DNA of 6,034 bases from JAQIBY01 sp051747965 (GTDB lineage Bacteria; Bacteroidota; Bacteroidia; Bacteroidales; ML635J-15), in contig JBNJGS010000099.1 of the NCBI GenBank assembly GCA_051747965.1, positions 1-6,034 on the forward strand, read 5' to 3'. Below, piece by piece: positions 5,926 through 6,034 of this stretch (its first letter is position 1; the number at the start of each line of letters is the position of its first letter). The position numbers and the translations under genes are program-made. The notes beneath the pieces were generated by a model. The model did no database searches. It had not been told where the DNA came from and saw nothing but the letters and a program-made list of their open reading frames with translations.

Positions 5926-6034
5926 CTATTTCGCTTTCTCAGGCAAAAAGGTAACTTCCATTTTCACATCATCTGTAAAAATCCGGCCGGCAAAGTTCCT
6001 GACATCGTCCTTGCTTACCTTTTCTACCAGCGCA
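5926..6034 (-). CDS. C-terminal end of a probable M16 (insulinase-family) zinc peptidase, partial
   Basis: Only the last 35 codons and a TAG stop (5926-5928) are inside the window; the gene continues past 6034. The tail contains VEKVSKDDVRNFAGRIF, then VKMEVTFLPEKAK at the end. This pattern, a short helix of the type 'vt.ddv..fa.k.f' followed by a strand ending near the C-terminus with a Pro-Glu-Lys stretch, is common at the end of Bacteroidota M16 peptidases such as PqqL- or pitrilysin-like proteins. The zinc-binding HxxEH motif would lie far upstream, outside the window, so the family call rests on the tail alone. The gene converges on fic and is probably unrelated to it. Confidence 0.5.
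   Translation of the reverse strand, partial: ALVEKVSKDDVRNFAGRIFTDDVKMEVTFLPEKAK

Overview
The window looks like a piece of a Bacteroidota (Bacteroidetes) chromosome or a close relative. The pointers are protein style (a class II Fic protein with a C-terminal winged helix, and an M16-peptidase-like C-terminus), the lack of clear Shine-Dalgarno sequences before the genes, and a TAnnTTTG-type -7 element upstream of the fic gene. This is an inference from sequence style, not a database match.

Positions 6-4390 hold a tight arginine-biosynthesis operon on the minus strand, transcribed argB > argD > argC > argJ. The four enzymes form the acetylated half of the pathway. ArgB phosphorylates N-acetylglutamate, ArgC reduces it to the semialdehyde, ArgD transaminates it to N-acetylornithine, and ArgJ releases ornithine while passing the acetyl group back to glutamate. 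ArgJ makes this the cyclic, acetyl-recycling version. All four genes are full length with intact motifs. The operon may continue beyond position 1, and argF, argG and argH are not in the window.

Positions 4391-4666 separate argB from a divergent fic gene. The part nearest fic (4512-4665) is a highly ordered array. The word CTTTGTAAAG recurs at exactly 41-bp steps (4512, 4553, 4594, 4635), and a weaker copy in the opposite orientation sits about halfway through each unit. Half-sites of alternating orientation therefore fall every 20-21 bp, two helical turns apart, and the last ends one base before the fic ATG. It looks like a helically phased operator, plausibly bound by the winged-helix domain of the Fic protein itself. 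This is the most unusual feature of the window.

Positions 4667-5744 encode that Fic protein (AMP-transferase fold, N-terminal inhibitory helix, C-terminal winged helix), but the frame breaks inside the catalytic HPFxDGNGRTGR motif. Two bases appear to be missing directly after the catalytic His codon. This may be real inactivation, a sequence error or, less likely, recoding. Positions 5745-5925 are a convergent spacer with no gene seen. Positions 5926-6034 are the C-terminal end of a minus-strand gene, probably an M16 (insulinase-family) peptidase.
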